DNA from: a bacterium
Lineage (GTDB): Bacteria > Bacillota > Bacilli > Lactobacillales > Streptococcaceae
NCBI GenBank assembly: GCA_905221085.1
Contig: CAJNBT010000011.1
Coordinates: 1-39,967, forward strand
DNA: 39,967 nt
Direction: 5' to 3'
Positions 23,321-31,420 of this stretch are shown piece by piece. The notes below the pieces were generated by a model. It was not told where the DNA came from. It worked only from the letters and a program-made list of their open reading frames with translations, and did no database searches. Position 1 is the stretch's first letter. The number at the start of each line of letters is the position of its first letter. Made by a program: the position numbers and the translations under genes.

Positions 23321-24307
23321 ATGGTAGTATTTACAGGTTCAACTGTTGAAGAAGCAATCCAGAAAGGATTGAAAGAGTTAGATATTCCAAGAATGAAGGC
23401 GCACATCAAAGTCATTTCTCGTGAAAAAAATGGATTTCTTGGTTTATTTGGTAAAAAACCAGCCCAGGTTGACATTGAAGCTATTAGTGAAACAACTGTC
23501 ATTAAAGCAAATCAGCAAGCTGTAAAGGGTGTTCCTAAAGAAATTAATGAACAAAATGAACCAGTTAAAACGGTCAGTGAAGCAACCGTTGATTTGGGGC
23601 ATGTTGTAGAAGCAATTAAAAAGATTGAAGAAGAAGGTCAAGGGGTTTCTGATGAGGTCAAGGCTGAAATCTTGAAAAATGAAAAACATGCTAGCACCAT
23701 CTTAGAAGAAACTGGTCACATTGAGATTTTAAATGAACTACAACTTGAAGAAACTAGTCAAGAAGAATTAGCGGTTTCTGTTGTCGCACATGAAGCAGAG
23801 CAAACTGAAAGACAAGAGCTAGAGGATTTGGGGTTAAAAATTGAATCGAGTTTCGATATTGACCAGGTAGCTACGGAAGTAACGACTTATGTTCAAACGA
23901 TTATTGATGACATGGATGTTGAGGCTACACTTTCAAATGATTATAACCGTCGTAGCATCAATTTACAAATTGACACCAATGAACCAGGTCGTATTATTGG
24001 TTACCATGGTAAAGTCTTGAAAGCCTTGCAGTTATTGGCTCAAAATTATCTTTATAACCGCTATTCAAGAACCTTCTACATTACTATTAATGTCAATGAT
24101 TATGTTGAACACCGTGCAGAAGTCTTGCAGACCTATGCGCAAAAATTGGCGACTCGTGTTTTAGAAGAAGGTCGTAGCCGACAAACAGATCCAATGTCAA
24201 ATAGCGAACGCAAGATTATCCACCGTATTATTTCACGTATGGATGGCGTGACTAGTTACTCTGAGGGTGATGAGCCAAATCGTTATGTCGTTGTAGATAC
24301 AGAATAA
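23321..24307 (+). CDS. khpB: RNA-binding protein KhpB (EloR/Jag)
   Basis: A 328-residue cytosolic RNA-binding protein with an N-terminal Jag_N domain (residues 1-52, ending GLFGKKPAQVDIE), an acidic linker of about 130 residues, then a KH domain (RIIGYHGKVLKALQLLAQNYLY) and an R3H domain (RSRQTDPMSNSERKIIHRII). In pneumococci KhpB/EloR partners with KhpA and controls cell elongation; StkP phosphorylates Thr89, which is present here (SEATVDLG). The gene starts 17 bases after yidC, after AAGGAGGG, and ends the rnpA operon with a terminator. Confidence 0.95.
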   Translation: MVVFTGSTVEEAIQKGLKELDIPRMKAHIKVISREKNGFLGLFGKKPAQVDIEAISETTVIKANQQAVKGVPKEINEQNEPVKTVSEATVDLGHVVEAIKKIEEEGQGVSDEVKAEILKNEKHASTILEETGHIEILNELQLEETSQEELAVSVVAHEAEQTERQELEDLGLKIESSFDIDQVATEVTTYVQTIIDDMDVEATLSNDYNRRSINLQIDTNEPGRIIGYHGKVLKALQLLAQNYLYNRYSRTFYITINVNDYVEHRAEVLQTYAQKLATRVLEEGRSRQTDPMSNSERKIIHRIISRMDGVTSYSEGDEPNRYVVVDTE

Positions 24308-24309
24308 GC

Positions 24310-24335
24310 AAAATCAGGGTTCTCCTGATTTTTTG
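24310..24335 (+). terminator. Terminator of the rnpA-yidC-khpB operon
   Basis: AAAATCAGG around GTTCT with CCTGATTTT, then TT. Confidence 0.85.
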
Positions 24336-24357
24336 CTAGCTAGAGGAGATTAAACTG

Positions 24358-24981
24358 ATGTTGAATAAGATAAGAGACTATCTAGACTTTGCTGGTTTAC
24401 AGTACCGTAATCCTGATAAAGCGGGAGTAGAGCGAGAGAAGATGCTGGAATTGCGTCACAAAGGTCAAGAGGCACGAAAGGCTTTTACAGAATTGGCTAA
24501 AGCCTTTCAAACAAGCCATCTAGAATGGCAACTCCAACAAACTAGTCAGTGGATGAATCAGGCCCAGCGTTTGCGACCACATTTTTGGGTTTATCTACAG
24601 AGAGACGGACAAGTGACAGAACCTATGATGGCCTTACGTTTGTATGGGACATCTACTGATTTTGGAATTTCTTTGGAAGTCAGTTTCATCGAACGTAAGA
24701 AGGATGAGCAAACCTTGGAGCAACAAGCCAAAGTTTTAGAAATTCCAACCGTTAAAGGGATTTATTATCTAGCCTACTCTGATGGTCAAAATCAACGGTG
24801 GGAGGCGAACGAAGAAAATCGTCAGGTCTTAGTTGAGAAGATAGGGAGTCAAGAAATTCGAAAAGTGTTAGTTAAATCAGATGTTTCTTTTATTGAAAAT
24901 CAATCATTAGTAGTGATTTTAGAAAAATTAGAAGAAGCTTATGATCGCTTGTTTCCCTACTATCAGGCGACCAGAGAGTAG
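24358..24981 (+). CDS. Hypothetical protein, possibly HI_0552 family
   Basis: A 207-residue soluble protein without signal peptide or membrane segments. The first 60 residues are helical and rich in Lys and Glu; the middle (HFWVYLQRDGQVTEPMMALRLYG, FGISLEVSFIERKK) looks like a beta sheet; the end is helical. It resembles the HI_0552-type proteins annotated in streptococci, some of which carry an unsupported glucose-6-phosphate dehydrogenase label. No catalytic motif is visible. Start ATG after AGAGGAGATTAAACTG. It lies between the khpB terminator and the transketolase promoter. No promoter of its own is obvious, so it may be expressed by read-through from khpB. Confidence 0.65.
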   Translation: MLNKIRDYLDFAGLQYRNPDKAGVEREKMLELRHKGQEARKAFTELAKAFQTSHLEWQLQQTSQWMNQAQRLRPHFWVYLQRDGQVTEPMMALRLYGTSTDFGISLEVSFIERKKDEQTLEQQAKVLEIPTVKGIYYLAYSDGQNQRWEANEENRQVLVEKIGSQEIRKVLVKSDVSFIENQSLVVILEKLEEAYDRLFPYYQATRE

Positions 24982-25016
24982 AAGATAGATGACTTATCTA
25001 GCGTCGAATTGTTTAA

Positions 25017-25045
25017 TTGCTATTCTATGTATTTTTTCATATAAT
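25017..25045 (+). promoter_or_regulatory. Promoter of the transketolase gene
   Basis: TTGCTA (25017-25022), 17-base spacer, TATAAT (25040-25045), leaving a 5' UTR of about 45 bases. Confidence 0.7.
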
Positions 25046-25097
25046 AGTAAAATAGAATGTGTGATTCAATAATCACCTCAAATAGAAAGGAAATTCT

Positions 25098-27074
25098 ATG
25101 TCAAATCTATCTGTTAATGCAATTCGTTTCCTAGGTATTGACGCCATTAATAAAGCAAACTCAGGTCACCCAGGTGTGGTTATGGGAGCAGCTCCGATGG
25201 CTTATAGCCTCTTTACAAAACAGCTTCGTATCAATCCAGCTCAACCAAACTGGATTAACCGTGACCGCTTTATTCTTTCAGCAGGACATGGTTCAATGCT
25301 TCTTTATGCTCTTCTACACCTTTCTGGTTTTGAAGATGTCAGCATGGATGAAATCAAGAGCTTCCGTCAATGGGGTTCAAAAACACCAGGTCACCCAGAA
25401 TTTGGCCATACAGCAGGAATTGATGCTACAACAGGTCCTTTAGGTCAAGGGATTTCAACTGCCACTGGTTTTGCCCAGGCAGAACGTTTCTTGGCAGCCA
25501 AATATAACCGCGAAGGCTACAATATCTTTGACCACTATACTTACGTTATCTGTGGAGACGGAGACTTGATGGAAGGTGTCTCAAGTGAGGCGGCTTCATA
25601 CGCAGGCTTGCAAAAACTAGATAAGTTGGTTGTCCTTTATGATTCAAATGACATCAACTTGGATGGTGAGACAAAGGATTCCTTTACAGAAAGTGTTCGT
25701 GACCGTTATAATGCTTATGGTTGGCATACTGCTCTGGTTGAAGATGGAACAGATTTAGAAGCAATCCATACTGCTATCGAAACAGCTAAAGCTTCAGGCA
25801 AACCATCTTTGATTGAAGTGAAGACTGTTATTGGATATGGTTCTCCAAACAAACAAGGAACTAATGCTGTACACGGTGCCCCTCTTGGAGCAGATGAAAC
25901 TGCAGCAACTCGTCAAGCCCTTGGTTGGGACTACGAACCATTTGAAATTCCAGAACAAGTTTATGCTGACTTCAAAGAACATGTTGCAGACCGTGGTGCA
26001 TCAGCTTATCAAACTTGGACAAAATTAGTTGCTGATTATAAAGAAGCTCATCCAGAATTGGCTACAGAAGTAGAAGCTATTATCGATGGACGTGATCCAG
26101 TTGAAGTGACTCCAGCAGACTTCCCGGCTTTAGAAAATGGCTTCTCTCAAGCAACTCGCAACTCGAGTCAGGATGCCTTGAATGTTGTGGCGGCTAAGTT
26201 GCCAACTTTCTTGGGTGGATCAGCTGACCTAGCTCACTCAAACATGACTTATATCAAAAATGACGGACTTCAAGACGATGCCAATCGCTTGAACCGTAAC
26301 ATTCAGTTTGGTGTTCGTGAATTTGCCATGGGAACGATCTTGAACGGGATGGCCCTTCACGGTGGACTTCGTGTATACGGTGGAACTTTCTTTGTCTTCT
26401 CTGACTATGTGAAGGCAGCTGTTCGCTTGTCAGCCTTACAAGGACTTCCTGTGACTTATGTCTTTACCCACGATTCTATTGCAGTCGGGGAAGATGGTCC
26501 AACGCACGAACCAGTTGAGCACTTAGCAGGTCTTCGTGCCATGCCAAATCTAAATGTTTTCCGTCCAGCAGATGCGCGTGAAACTCAAGCAGCTTGGTAC
26601 CTTGCAGTGACAAGTGAGAAAACACCAACTGCTCTTGTCTTGACACGTCAAAACTTGACTGTTGAAGAGGGAACAGACTTCGACAAGGTTGCAAAAGGTG
26701 CCTACGTCGTCTATGAAAATGCAGCAGATTTTGATACCATCTTGATTGCGACAGGTTCAGAGGTCAATCTTGCTGTCTCAGCTGCCAAAGAATTGGCTAG
26801 TCAAGGAGCAAAAGTCCGTGTAGTCAGCATGCCATCTACAGATGTCTTTGATAAACAAGATGTAGCATACAAGGAAGAAATTCTTCCAAATGCAGTTCGC
26901 CGTCGTGTTGCAGTCGAAATGGGTGCAAGTCAAAACTGGTACAAATATGTTGGTCTAGATGGTGCTGTTCTTGGTATTGATACATTCGGAGCCTCTGCCC
27001 CAGCACCAAAAGTATTGGCAGAATATGGCTTTACTGTCGAAAATCTTGTAAAAGTCGTTCAAAACTTGAAATAA
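25098..27074 (+). CDS. tkt: Transketolase (RecP type)
   Basis: A 658-residue thiamine-diphosphate enzyme of the non-oxidative pentose phosphate pathway. It moves two-carbon units between ketose and aldose phosphates and supplies ribose and erythrose phosphates. The N-terminal [18 protein letters not shown] holds the conserved His of the active site. The ThDP/Mg site is [19 protein letters not shown] near residue 152-170 with the following NDINLDG. The pyrimidine domain has [21 protein letters not shown] near 454-474. In pneumococcus the homologue is known as RecP. Start ATG after AAGGAAATTCT. Single gene with its own promoter and terminator. Confidence 0.96.
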   Translation: MSNLSVNAIRFLGIDAINKANSGHPGVVMGAAPMAYSLFTKQLRINPAQPNWINRDRFILSAGHGSMLLYALLHLSGFEDVSMDEIKSFRQWGSKTPGHPEFGHTAGIDATTGPLGQGISTATGFAQAERFLAAKYNREGYNIFDHYTYVICGDGDLMEGVSSEAASYAGLQKLDKLVVLYDSNDINLDGETKDSFTESVRDRYNAYGWHTALVEDGTDLEAIHTAIETAKASGKPSLIEVKTVIGYGSPNKQGTNAVHGAPLGADETAATRQALGWDYEPFEIPEQVYADFKEHVADRGASAYQTWTKLVADYKEAHPELATEVEAIIDGRDPVEVTPADFPALENGFSQATRNSSQDALNVVAAKLPTFLGGSADLAHSNMTYIKNDGLQDDANRLNRNIQFGVREFAMGTILNGMALHGGLRVYGGTFFVFSDYVKAAVRLSALQGLPVTYVFTHDSIAVGEDGPTHEPVEHLAGLRAMPNLNVFRPADARETQAAWYLAVTSEKTPTALVLTRQNLTVEEGTDFDKVAKGAYVVYENAADFDTILIATGSEVNLAVSAAKELASQGAKVRVVSMPSTDVFDKQDVAYKEEILPNAVRRRVAVEMGASQNWYKYVGLDGAVLGIDTFGASAPAPKVLAEYGFTVENLVKVVQNLK

Positions 27075-27078
27075 TCCT

Positions 27079-27107
27079 AAAAATCAGGGCGCAGGCTCTG
27101 ATTTTTC
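27079..27107 (+). terminator. Terminator of tkt
   Basis: AAAAATCAGGGC pairs with GCTCTGATTTTT around GCAG. Confidence 0.85.
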
Positions 27108-27131
27108 TTACTAGAAAAGCAAGGTACAATC

Positions 27132-27160
27132 TTGTAAAAGTAGCTGAAATTTGATATAGT
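27132..27160 (+). promoter_or_regulatory. Promoter of yajC
   Basis: TTGTAA (27132-27137), 17-base spacer, TGA-TATAGT (-10 at 27155-27160). Confidence 0.7.
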
Positions 27161-27190
27161 AGTCCTATGTAAAAGACAAAGGAGAATATA

Positions 27191-27490
27191 ATGGAATCAC
27201 AATATACATTTTTAATCATTCTTGTGGCTATGGTTGGCTTGATGTTCTTTACGCAACGTTCTCAAAAGAAACAAGCGCAAAAGCGTATGGAAAGTTTAAA
27301 CAAACTGCAAAAAGGCTATGAAGTTATTACAATCGGTGGACTTTACGGAACAGTAGATGAAGTAGATACGGAGAAGAGAACGATTGTTCTTGATGTAGAT
27401 GGAGTTTACTTGACTTTTGAACTAGCTGCTATCAAGACCGTATTACCACTTAAAGAAACAGCTTCACTCGAAGGTGCAATTGAAAAATAA
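27191..27490 (+). CDS. yajC: Preprotein translocase subunit YajC
   Basis: A 99-residue accessory of the SecDF/SecYEG export machinery. It has one N-terminal membrane segment (YTFLIILVAMVGLMFFTQ), the typical RSQKKQAQKRMESLNKLQKGYEVITIGGLYGTV that follows it, and a small soluble beta domain. Start ATG after CAAAGGAGAATATA. A terminator separates it from the phosphatase gene. Confidence 0.92.
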   Translation: MESQYTFLIILVAMVGLMFFTQRSQKKQAQKRMESLNKLQKGYEVITIGGLYGTVDEVDTEKRTIVLDVDGVYLTFELAAIKTVLPLKETASLEGAIEK

Positions 27491-27491
27491 G

Positions 27492-27516
27492 ACGGGATTA
27501 CTAACTCCCGTTTTTC
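27492..27516 (+). terminator. Terminator of yajC
   Basis: ACGGGA pairs with TCCCGT around an 8-base loop and is followed by TTTT. Confidence 0.7.
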
Positions 27517-27536
27517 TATAGAAGAGAGGAAATGGG

Positions 27537-27977
27537 ATGAAAAAACTAGTCTTTGTCTGTCTGGGAAATATTTGCCGTAGCCCTATGGCTGAGTTTGTTA
27601 TGAAATCAATGACAGATAACTACGAAATCCAAAGTCGAGCGACTTCCTCTTGGGAACATGGCAATCCGATTCATAAGGGCACTCAAGGGATTTTTCAACA
27701 GTATCAGATTCCGTATGAAAAAGGCAAAACATCGCTTCAGATTAGTAAGGAAGATTTTGAAGTCTTTGATTATATTATCGGAATGGATGCTTCAAATGTT
27801 TCTGACTTGCGTCAGATGTGCCCAGCAGGTTTGCAAGATAAGATTTACTCATTTGCATCTGAAAGTGTTCCAGATCCTTGGTATACAGGAGATTTTGAAG
27901 AGACTTATCGGCGTGTTCAAGAGGGCTGTCAAGTGTGGTTAGAACGTTTAGAGGAGAGTGAGTATGGAGAATTTTAA
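27537..27977 (+). CDS. Low-molecular-weight protein tyrosine phosphatase
   Basis: A 146-residue cytosolic phosphatase. The P-loop is CLGNICRS with nucleophile C8 and R14; the general acid is D113 in VPDPWYTG. The fold and length are those of LMW-PTPs, which in Gram-positives oppose tyrosine kinases acting on capsule and signalling proteins. A pneumococcal homologue has been linked to capsule control and virulence, but the substrate is not visible from sequence. Start ATG at 27537 after GAGGAAATGGG; an ATG five bases earlier gives only a two-codon frame. The MORN gene begins inside its last codons, so the two form an operon. Confidence 0.92.
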   Translation: MKKLVFVCLGNICRSPMAEFVMKSMTDNYEIQSRATSSWEHGNPIHKGTQGIFQQYQIPYEKGKTSLQISKEDFEVFDYIIGMDASNVSDLRQMCPAGLQDKIYSFASESVPDPWYTGDFEETYRRVQEGCQVWLERLEESEYGEF

Positions 27978-28374
27978 GAATTTCTATGGGAAATATCATG
28001 TCTATCTGAGTCGTTCTCATTTAGAGATTTTAGCCGCAGTAACGATTGTTTTTTGTGCGGTACTCGTCTTTTTTCTAAATATTCCCGGAAAAGGTGTCTT
28101 AAAACTCGATAATGGAAATATTGTTTACGATGGTAGTCTTGTCCGTGGTAAAATGAATGGGCAAGGCACCATTACCTTCCAAAATGGAGACCAGTATACA
28201 GGTGGTTTCAACAATGGAGCCTTCAACGGAAAAGGTACCTTTCAATCCAAAGAAGGCTGGACTTACGAAGGAGATTTTGTAAACGGTCAGGCTGAAGGAA
28301 AAGGGAAACTAATAACAGAACAAGAAGTCGTTTATGAAGGGACTTTTAAACAAGGCGTTTTTCAACAAAAATAA
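27964..28374 (+). CDS. Membrane-anchored MORN-repeat protein
   Basis: A 136-residue protein with one membrane segment near residues 20-38 (LAAVTIVFCAVLVFFLNI) and three to four MORN repeats from about 47 to 133 (YDGSLVRGKMNGQGTITF, YTGGFNNGAFNGKGTF, YEGDFVNGQAEGKGKL, YEGTFKQGVF). MORN repeats form extended beta hairpins that bind lipids or proteins; here they would lie on one face of the membrane. ATG at 27964 is preferred over GTG at 27958 because GAGGAG is correctly spaced. It overlaps the phosphatase gene by 14 bases, which suggests that the two act together. Function unknown. Confidence 0.85.
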   Translation: MENFKNFYGKYHVYLSRSHLEILAAVTIVFCAVLVFFLNIPGKGVLKLDNGNIVYDGSLVRGKMNGQGTITFQNGDQYTGGFNNGAFNGKGTFQSKEGWTYEGDFVNGQAEGKGKLITEQEVVYEGTFKQGVFQQK

Positions 28375-28375
28375 G

Positions 28376-28399
28376 ACCTCCTGACAAGGAGGTTTTTTT
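28376..28399 (+). terminator. Terminator of the phosphatase-MORN operon
   Basis: ACCTCCT pairs with AGGAGGT around GACA and is followed by seven T. Confidence 0.9.
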
Positions 28400-28408
28400 A
28401 CACAAAGC

Positions 28409-28423
28409 AAGAAAGCGTTTTCT
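28409..28423 (+). promoter_or_regulatory. Candidate CcpA (cre) site upstream of adhE
   Basis: AAGAAAGCGTTTTCT matches the cre consensus WTGNAANCGNWNNCW at all positions except the second. It lies about 160 bases upstream of the main adhE -10. Confidence 0.65.
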
Positions 28424-28438
28424 ATCTGTTTGTTAGGC

Positions 28439-28474
28439 TTGTGAAATAAAAATTTTTTTGTTGTTATTTCACAA
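28439..28474 (+). promoter_or_regulatory. Split inverted GTGAAAT half-sites (Rex-like), pair 1
   Basis: TTGTGAAATAA (28439-28449) and TTATTTCACAA (28464-28474) are perfect 11-bp inverted arms with 14 bases between. The arms equal the half-sites of the Rex redox repressor (TTGTGAA ... TTCACAA), but a normal Rex box has the halves almost touching. Confidence 0.5.
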
Positions 28475-28515
28475 TCATCTAGTTAAAAGCTGATACTATA
28501 ATGTATTTGAGAGTA

Positions 28516-28548
28516 ATTTCACAATATCGCAAAACTTCTTTGTGAAAT
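28516..28548 (+). promoter_or_regulatory. Split inverted GTGAAAT half-sites (Rex-like), pair 2
   Basis: ATTTCACAA (28516-28524) and TTGTGAAAT (28540-28548) form a second perfect inverted pair, in the opposite order to pair 1, with 15 bases between. Another TTGTGAAAA lies at 28595, just past the -10. Confidence 0.5.
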
Positions 28549-28561
28549 GTTTATGAAACTG

Positions 28562-28590
28562 TTTACAAAACATAAAAAAAGAGTTATAAT
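28562..28590 (+). promoter_or_regulatory. Main promoter of adhE
   Basis: TTTACA (28562-28567), 17-base spacer, TATAAT (28585-28590). An additional TATAAT at 28497-28502, without a good -35, may be a second promoter. Confidence 0.75.
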
Positions 28591-28645
28591 AAACTTGTGA
28601 AAAAATTAACAAAGGATAAAATCCTTAAAGGCTATGGAGGAAAAT

Positions 28646-31297
28646 ATGGCTGATAAAAAAACTGTAACACCTGAGCAAAAACAACTCGCTGCTGAAAAGC
28701 ATGTAGACGGACTAGTACAAAAAGCTTTGGTTGCGCTTGATGAAATGCGCAAGTTGAACCAAGAACAAGTTGACTACATCGTAGCGAAAGCTTCAGTTGC
28801 AGCTCTTGATGCGCACGGTATCCTAGCACAACACGCAATTGAAGAAACTGGTCGTGGTGTATTTGAAGACAAGGCGACAAAAAACCTTTTTGCCTGTGAA
28901 CATGTTGTGAATAACATGCGCGGAGTTAAAACAGTTGGAGTTATCGAAGATGATCCAATTACAGGCTTGACGAAGATTGCTGAACCTGTTGGTGTAATCT
29001 GTGGTGTCACTCCAACAACCAACCCAACTTCAACAGCGATTTTCAAATCACTGATTGCTTTGAAAACACGTAATCCAATTGTGTTTGCCTTCCACCCATC
29101 AGCTCAAGAATCTTCTGCTCACGCAGCTCAAATCGTTCGTGACGCAGCAATTGCTGCTGGAGCTCCTGAAAACTGTGTACAATGGATTACAGAACCATCT
29201 ATGGAAGCAACAGCTGCTCTTATGAATCATGATGGTATTGCAACTATCCTTGCTACTGGTGGTAATGCCATGGTTAAGGCGGCTTACTCATGTGGTAAAC
29301 CAGCTCTTGGGGTAGGTGCCGGAAACGTTCCTGCCTACATCGAAAAATCAGCTGACCTTCGTCAAGCAGCTCATGACATCGTTATGTCTAAATCATTTGA
29401 CAATGGTATGGTCTGTGCATCAGAGCAAGCAGTTATCATTGATAAAGAAGTTTATGATGAATTTGTAGCAGAATTTAAATCTTACCACACTTACTTTGTA
29501 AACAAAAAAGAAAAAGCTCTCCTAGAAGAATTCTGTTTTGGAGCAAAAGCAAATAGCAAGAACTGTGCTGGAGCAAAATTGAACGCTGACATCGTTGGTA
29601 AACCAGCAACATGGATTGCAGAACAAGCAGGTTTCTCAGTGCCAGAAGGAACAAACATCTTGGCTGCAGAATGTGAGGAAGTAGGAGAAAACGAGCCTTT
29701 GACTCGTGAAAAATTGTCACCAGTCATCGCAGTATTGAAAGCTGAAGATACTGAAGACGGGCTTAAGAAAGCTCGTCAAATGGTTGAGTTCAATGGTCTT
29801 GGTCACTCAGCAGCTATCCATACAAAAGACGAAGAACTTGCTAAACGCTTTGGTACAGAAATTAAAGCAATGCGTATTATTTGGAACTCTCCATCTACTT
29901 TCGGTGGTATCGGTGACGTTTACAATGCCTTCATCCCATCATTGACACTTGGATGTGGTTCATACGGACGCAACTCTGTTGGGGATAACGTGAGCGCTAT
30001 TAACCTTCTAAACATCAAGAAAGTAGGGAAACGTAGAAATAATATGCAGTGGTTTAAAGTTCCTTCAAAAATTTACTTCGAACGCAATTCTATCCAATAC
30101 CTTCAAACATGTGAAGATATTGAACGCGTTATGATCGTTACGGACAAATCAATCGAAAAACTTGGATTTGTTCAACGTGTTATCGACCAATTGAACGCTC
30201 GTAACAACCGTGTAACTGTTCAAGTCTTCTCAGATGTTGAACCAGATCCAGATATCACAACTGTAGAACGTGGTACTGAGGTTATGAGAGCATTTGAACC
30301 AGATACAATCATTGCTCTTGGTGGAGGTTCACCAATGGATGCGGCTAAAGTTATGTGGCTCTTCTACGAACAACCAGAAGTCGACTTCCGTGACTTAGTT
30401 CAAAAATTCATGGATATCCGTAAACGTGCCTTCCGCTTCCCATCACTTGGTAAGAAAGCGAAGTATATCGGTATCCCAACAACTTCTGGTACAGGTTCAG
30501 AAGTAACACCATTTGCCGTTATCTCTGATAAGAAAAACAACCGTAAATATCCATTGGCTGACTACTCATTGACACCAACTATTGCGATTGTTGACCCTGC
30601 TTTGGTTGAATCAGTTCCAGATTTCATTACTGCTGACACAGGTATGGATGTCTTGACTCACGCGACTGAAGCCTACACTTCAAACTTCGCTAACGACTAC
30701 ACAGATGGTATCGCCCTTCAATCAATCAAACTTGTCTTTGAATGGTTGGAAAAATCTGTTAAGACTGCTGATTCAGAAGCACGTGAAAAAATGCATAATG
30801 CTTCTACAATGGCAGGTATGGCCTTCGCCAATGCCTTCCTTGGTATGAGCCACTCAATGGCCCACAAGATCGGTGCGGTTCACCATACTGTTCACGGACG
30901 TACAAACGCAATCTTGCTTCCATACGTTATCCGTTACAATGGAACTCGTCCATCTAAGACTACTACTTGGCCTAAATACAACTACTGGAAGGCTGATGAG
31001 AAATTCCAAGACATTGCTAGAATGCTTGGTTTACCTCACTCAACTCCAGAAGAAGCAGTTGAAGCATACGCTAAAGCTGTTTATGAACTTGGTGTTGCAG
31101 TAGGTATCAAGATGAACTTCAAAGACCAAGGAATTGATGAAAAAGCTTGGAAAGACAGCTTGCATGAAATTGCCTTGCTTGCTTATGAAGATCAATGTTC
31201 ACCTGCTAACCCACGCTTGCCAATGGTAGCTGACATGGAAGAAATCATGGCAGATGCTTACTATGGCTACAAAGAAAGACCAGGACGCCGCAAATAA
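28646..31297 (+). CDS. adhE: Bifunctional acetaldehyde-CoA/alcohol dehydrogenase
   Basis: An 883-residue fusion enzyme that turns acetyl-CoA into ethanol with two NADH, key to redox balance in mixed-acid fermentation. Residues 1 to about 450 are the acetaldehyde dehydrogenase, with catalytic C257 in NGMVCASE and the GNVPAYIE turn before it. Residues about 462-883 are the iron-type alcohol dehydrogenase, with IALGGGSPMDAAK (NAD site) and the metal His cluster in GMSHSMAHKIGAVHHTVHG. Such enzymes form long spirosome filaments. The ATG at 28646 has GGAGG at the right distance; the upstream ATG at 28634 would use that site as codons. A long leader with a cre site and Rex-like half-sites suggests control by sugar and NADH/NAD ratio. 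Confidence 0.97.
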   Translation: MADKKTVTPEQKQLAAEKHVDGLVQKALVALDEMRKLNQEQVDYIVAKASVAALDAHGILAQHAIEETGRGVFEDKATKNLFACEHVVNNMRGVKTVGVIEDDPITGLTKIAEPVGVICGVTPTTNPTSTAIFKSLIALKTRNPIVFAFHPSAQESSAHAAQIVRDAAIAAGAPENCVQWITEPSMEATAALMNHDGIATILATGGNAMVKAAYSCGKPALGVGAGNVPAYIEKSADLRQAAHDIVMSKSFDNGMVCASEQAVIIDKEVYDEFVAEFKSYHTYFVNKKEKALLEEFCFGAKANSKNCAGAKLNADIVGKPATWIAEQAGFSVPEGTNILAAECEEVGENEPLTREKLSPVIAVLKAEDTEDGLKKARQMVEFNGLGHSAAIHTKDEELAKRFGTEIKAMRIIWNSPSTFGGIGDVYNAFIPSLTLGCGSYGRNSVGDNVSAINLLNIKKVGKRRNNMQWFKVPSKIYFERNSIQYLQTCEDIERVMIVTDKSIEKLGFVQRVIDQLNARNNRVTVQVFSDVEPDPDITTVERGTEVMRAFEPDTIIALGGGSPMDAAKVMWLFYEQPEVDFRDLVQKFMDIRKRAFRFPSLGKKAKYIGIPTTSGTGSEVTPFAVISDKKNNRKYPLADYSLTPTIAIVDPALVESVPDFITADTGMDVLTHATEAYTSNFANDYTDGIALQSIKLVFEWLEKSVKTADSEAREKMHNASTMAGMAFANAFLGMSHSMAHKIGAVHHTVHGRTNAILLPYVIRYNGTRPSKTTTWPKYNYWKADEKFQDIARMLGLPHSTPEEAVEAYAKAVYELGVAVGIKMNFKDQGIDEKAWKDSLHEIALLAYEDQCSPANPRLPMVADMEEIMADAYYGYKERPGRRK

Positions 31298-31311
31298 TTG
31301 TTTATCAGCCT

Positions 31312-31341
31312 AGAGGCAGGAATTTCCTGTCTCTTTTTTTG
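31312..31341 (+). terminator. Terminator of adhE
   Basis: AGAGGCAGGAA pairs with TTCCTGTCTCT and is followed by TTTTTT. Confidence 0.88.
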
Positions 31342-31358
31342 TAATTCTATTTGAAAAA

Positions 31359-31406
31359 TGGTATAATCATCGCATATATTTATTTGAAAATCAAATCTTT
31401 TATAAT
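31359..31406 (+). promoter_or_regulatory. Tandem -10 elements and palindrome before the HTH regulator
   Basis: Two similar blocks each contain TATTTGAAAA and TATAATCAT (TATAAT at 31362-31367, preceded by TGG, and at 31401-31406). Between them lies TTTGA-AAA-TCAAA (31383-31395), a possible operator. Which -10 is used is not decided by sequence. Confidence 0.5.
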
Positions 31407-31420
31407 CATGCGAGGGGCAA

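Noticed and set aside
28439..28474. A terminator hairpin in the adhE leader
   Set aside because: The arms are AT-rich with no T run directly after them, and they equal known Rex half-sites; an operator is the better reading.
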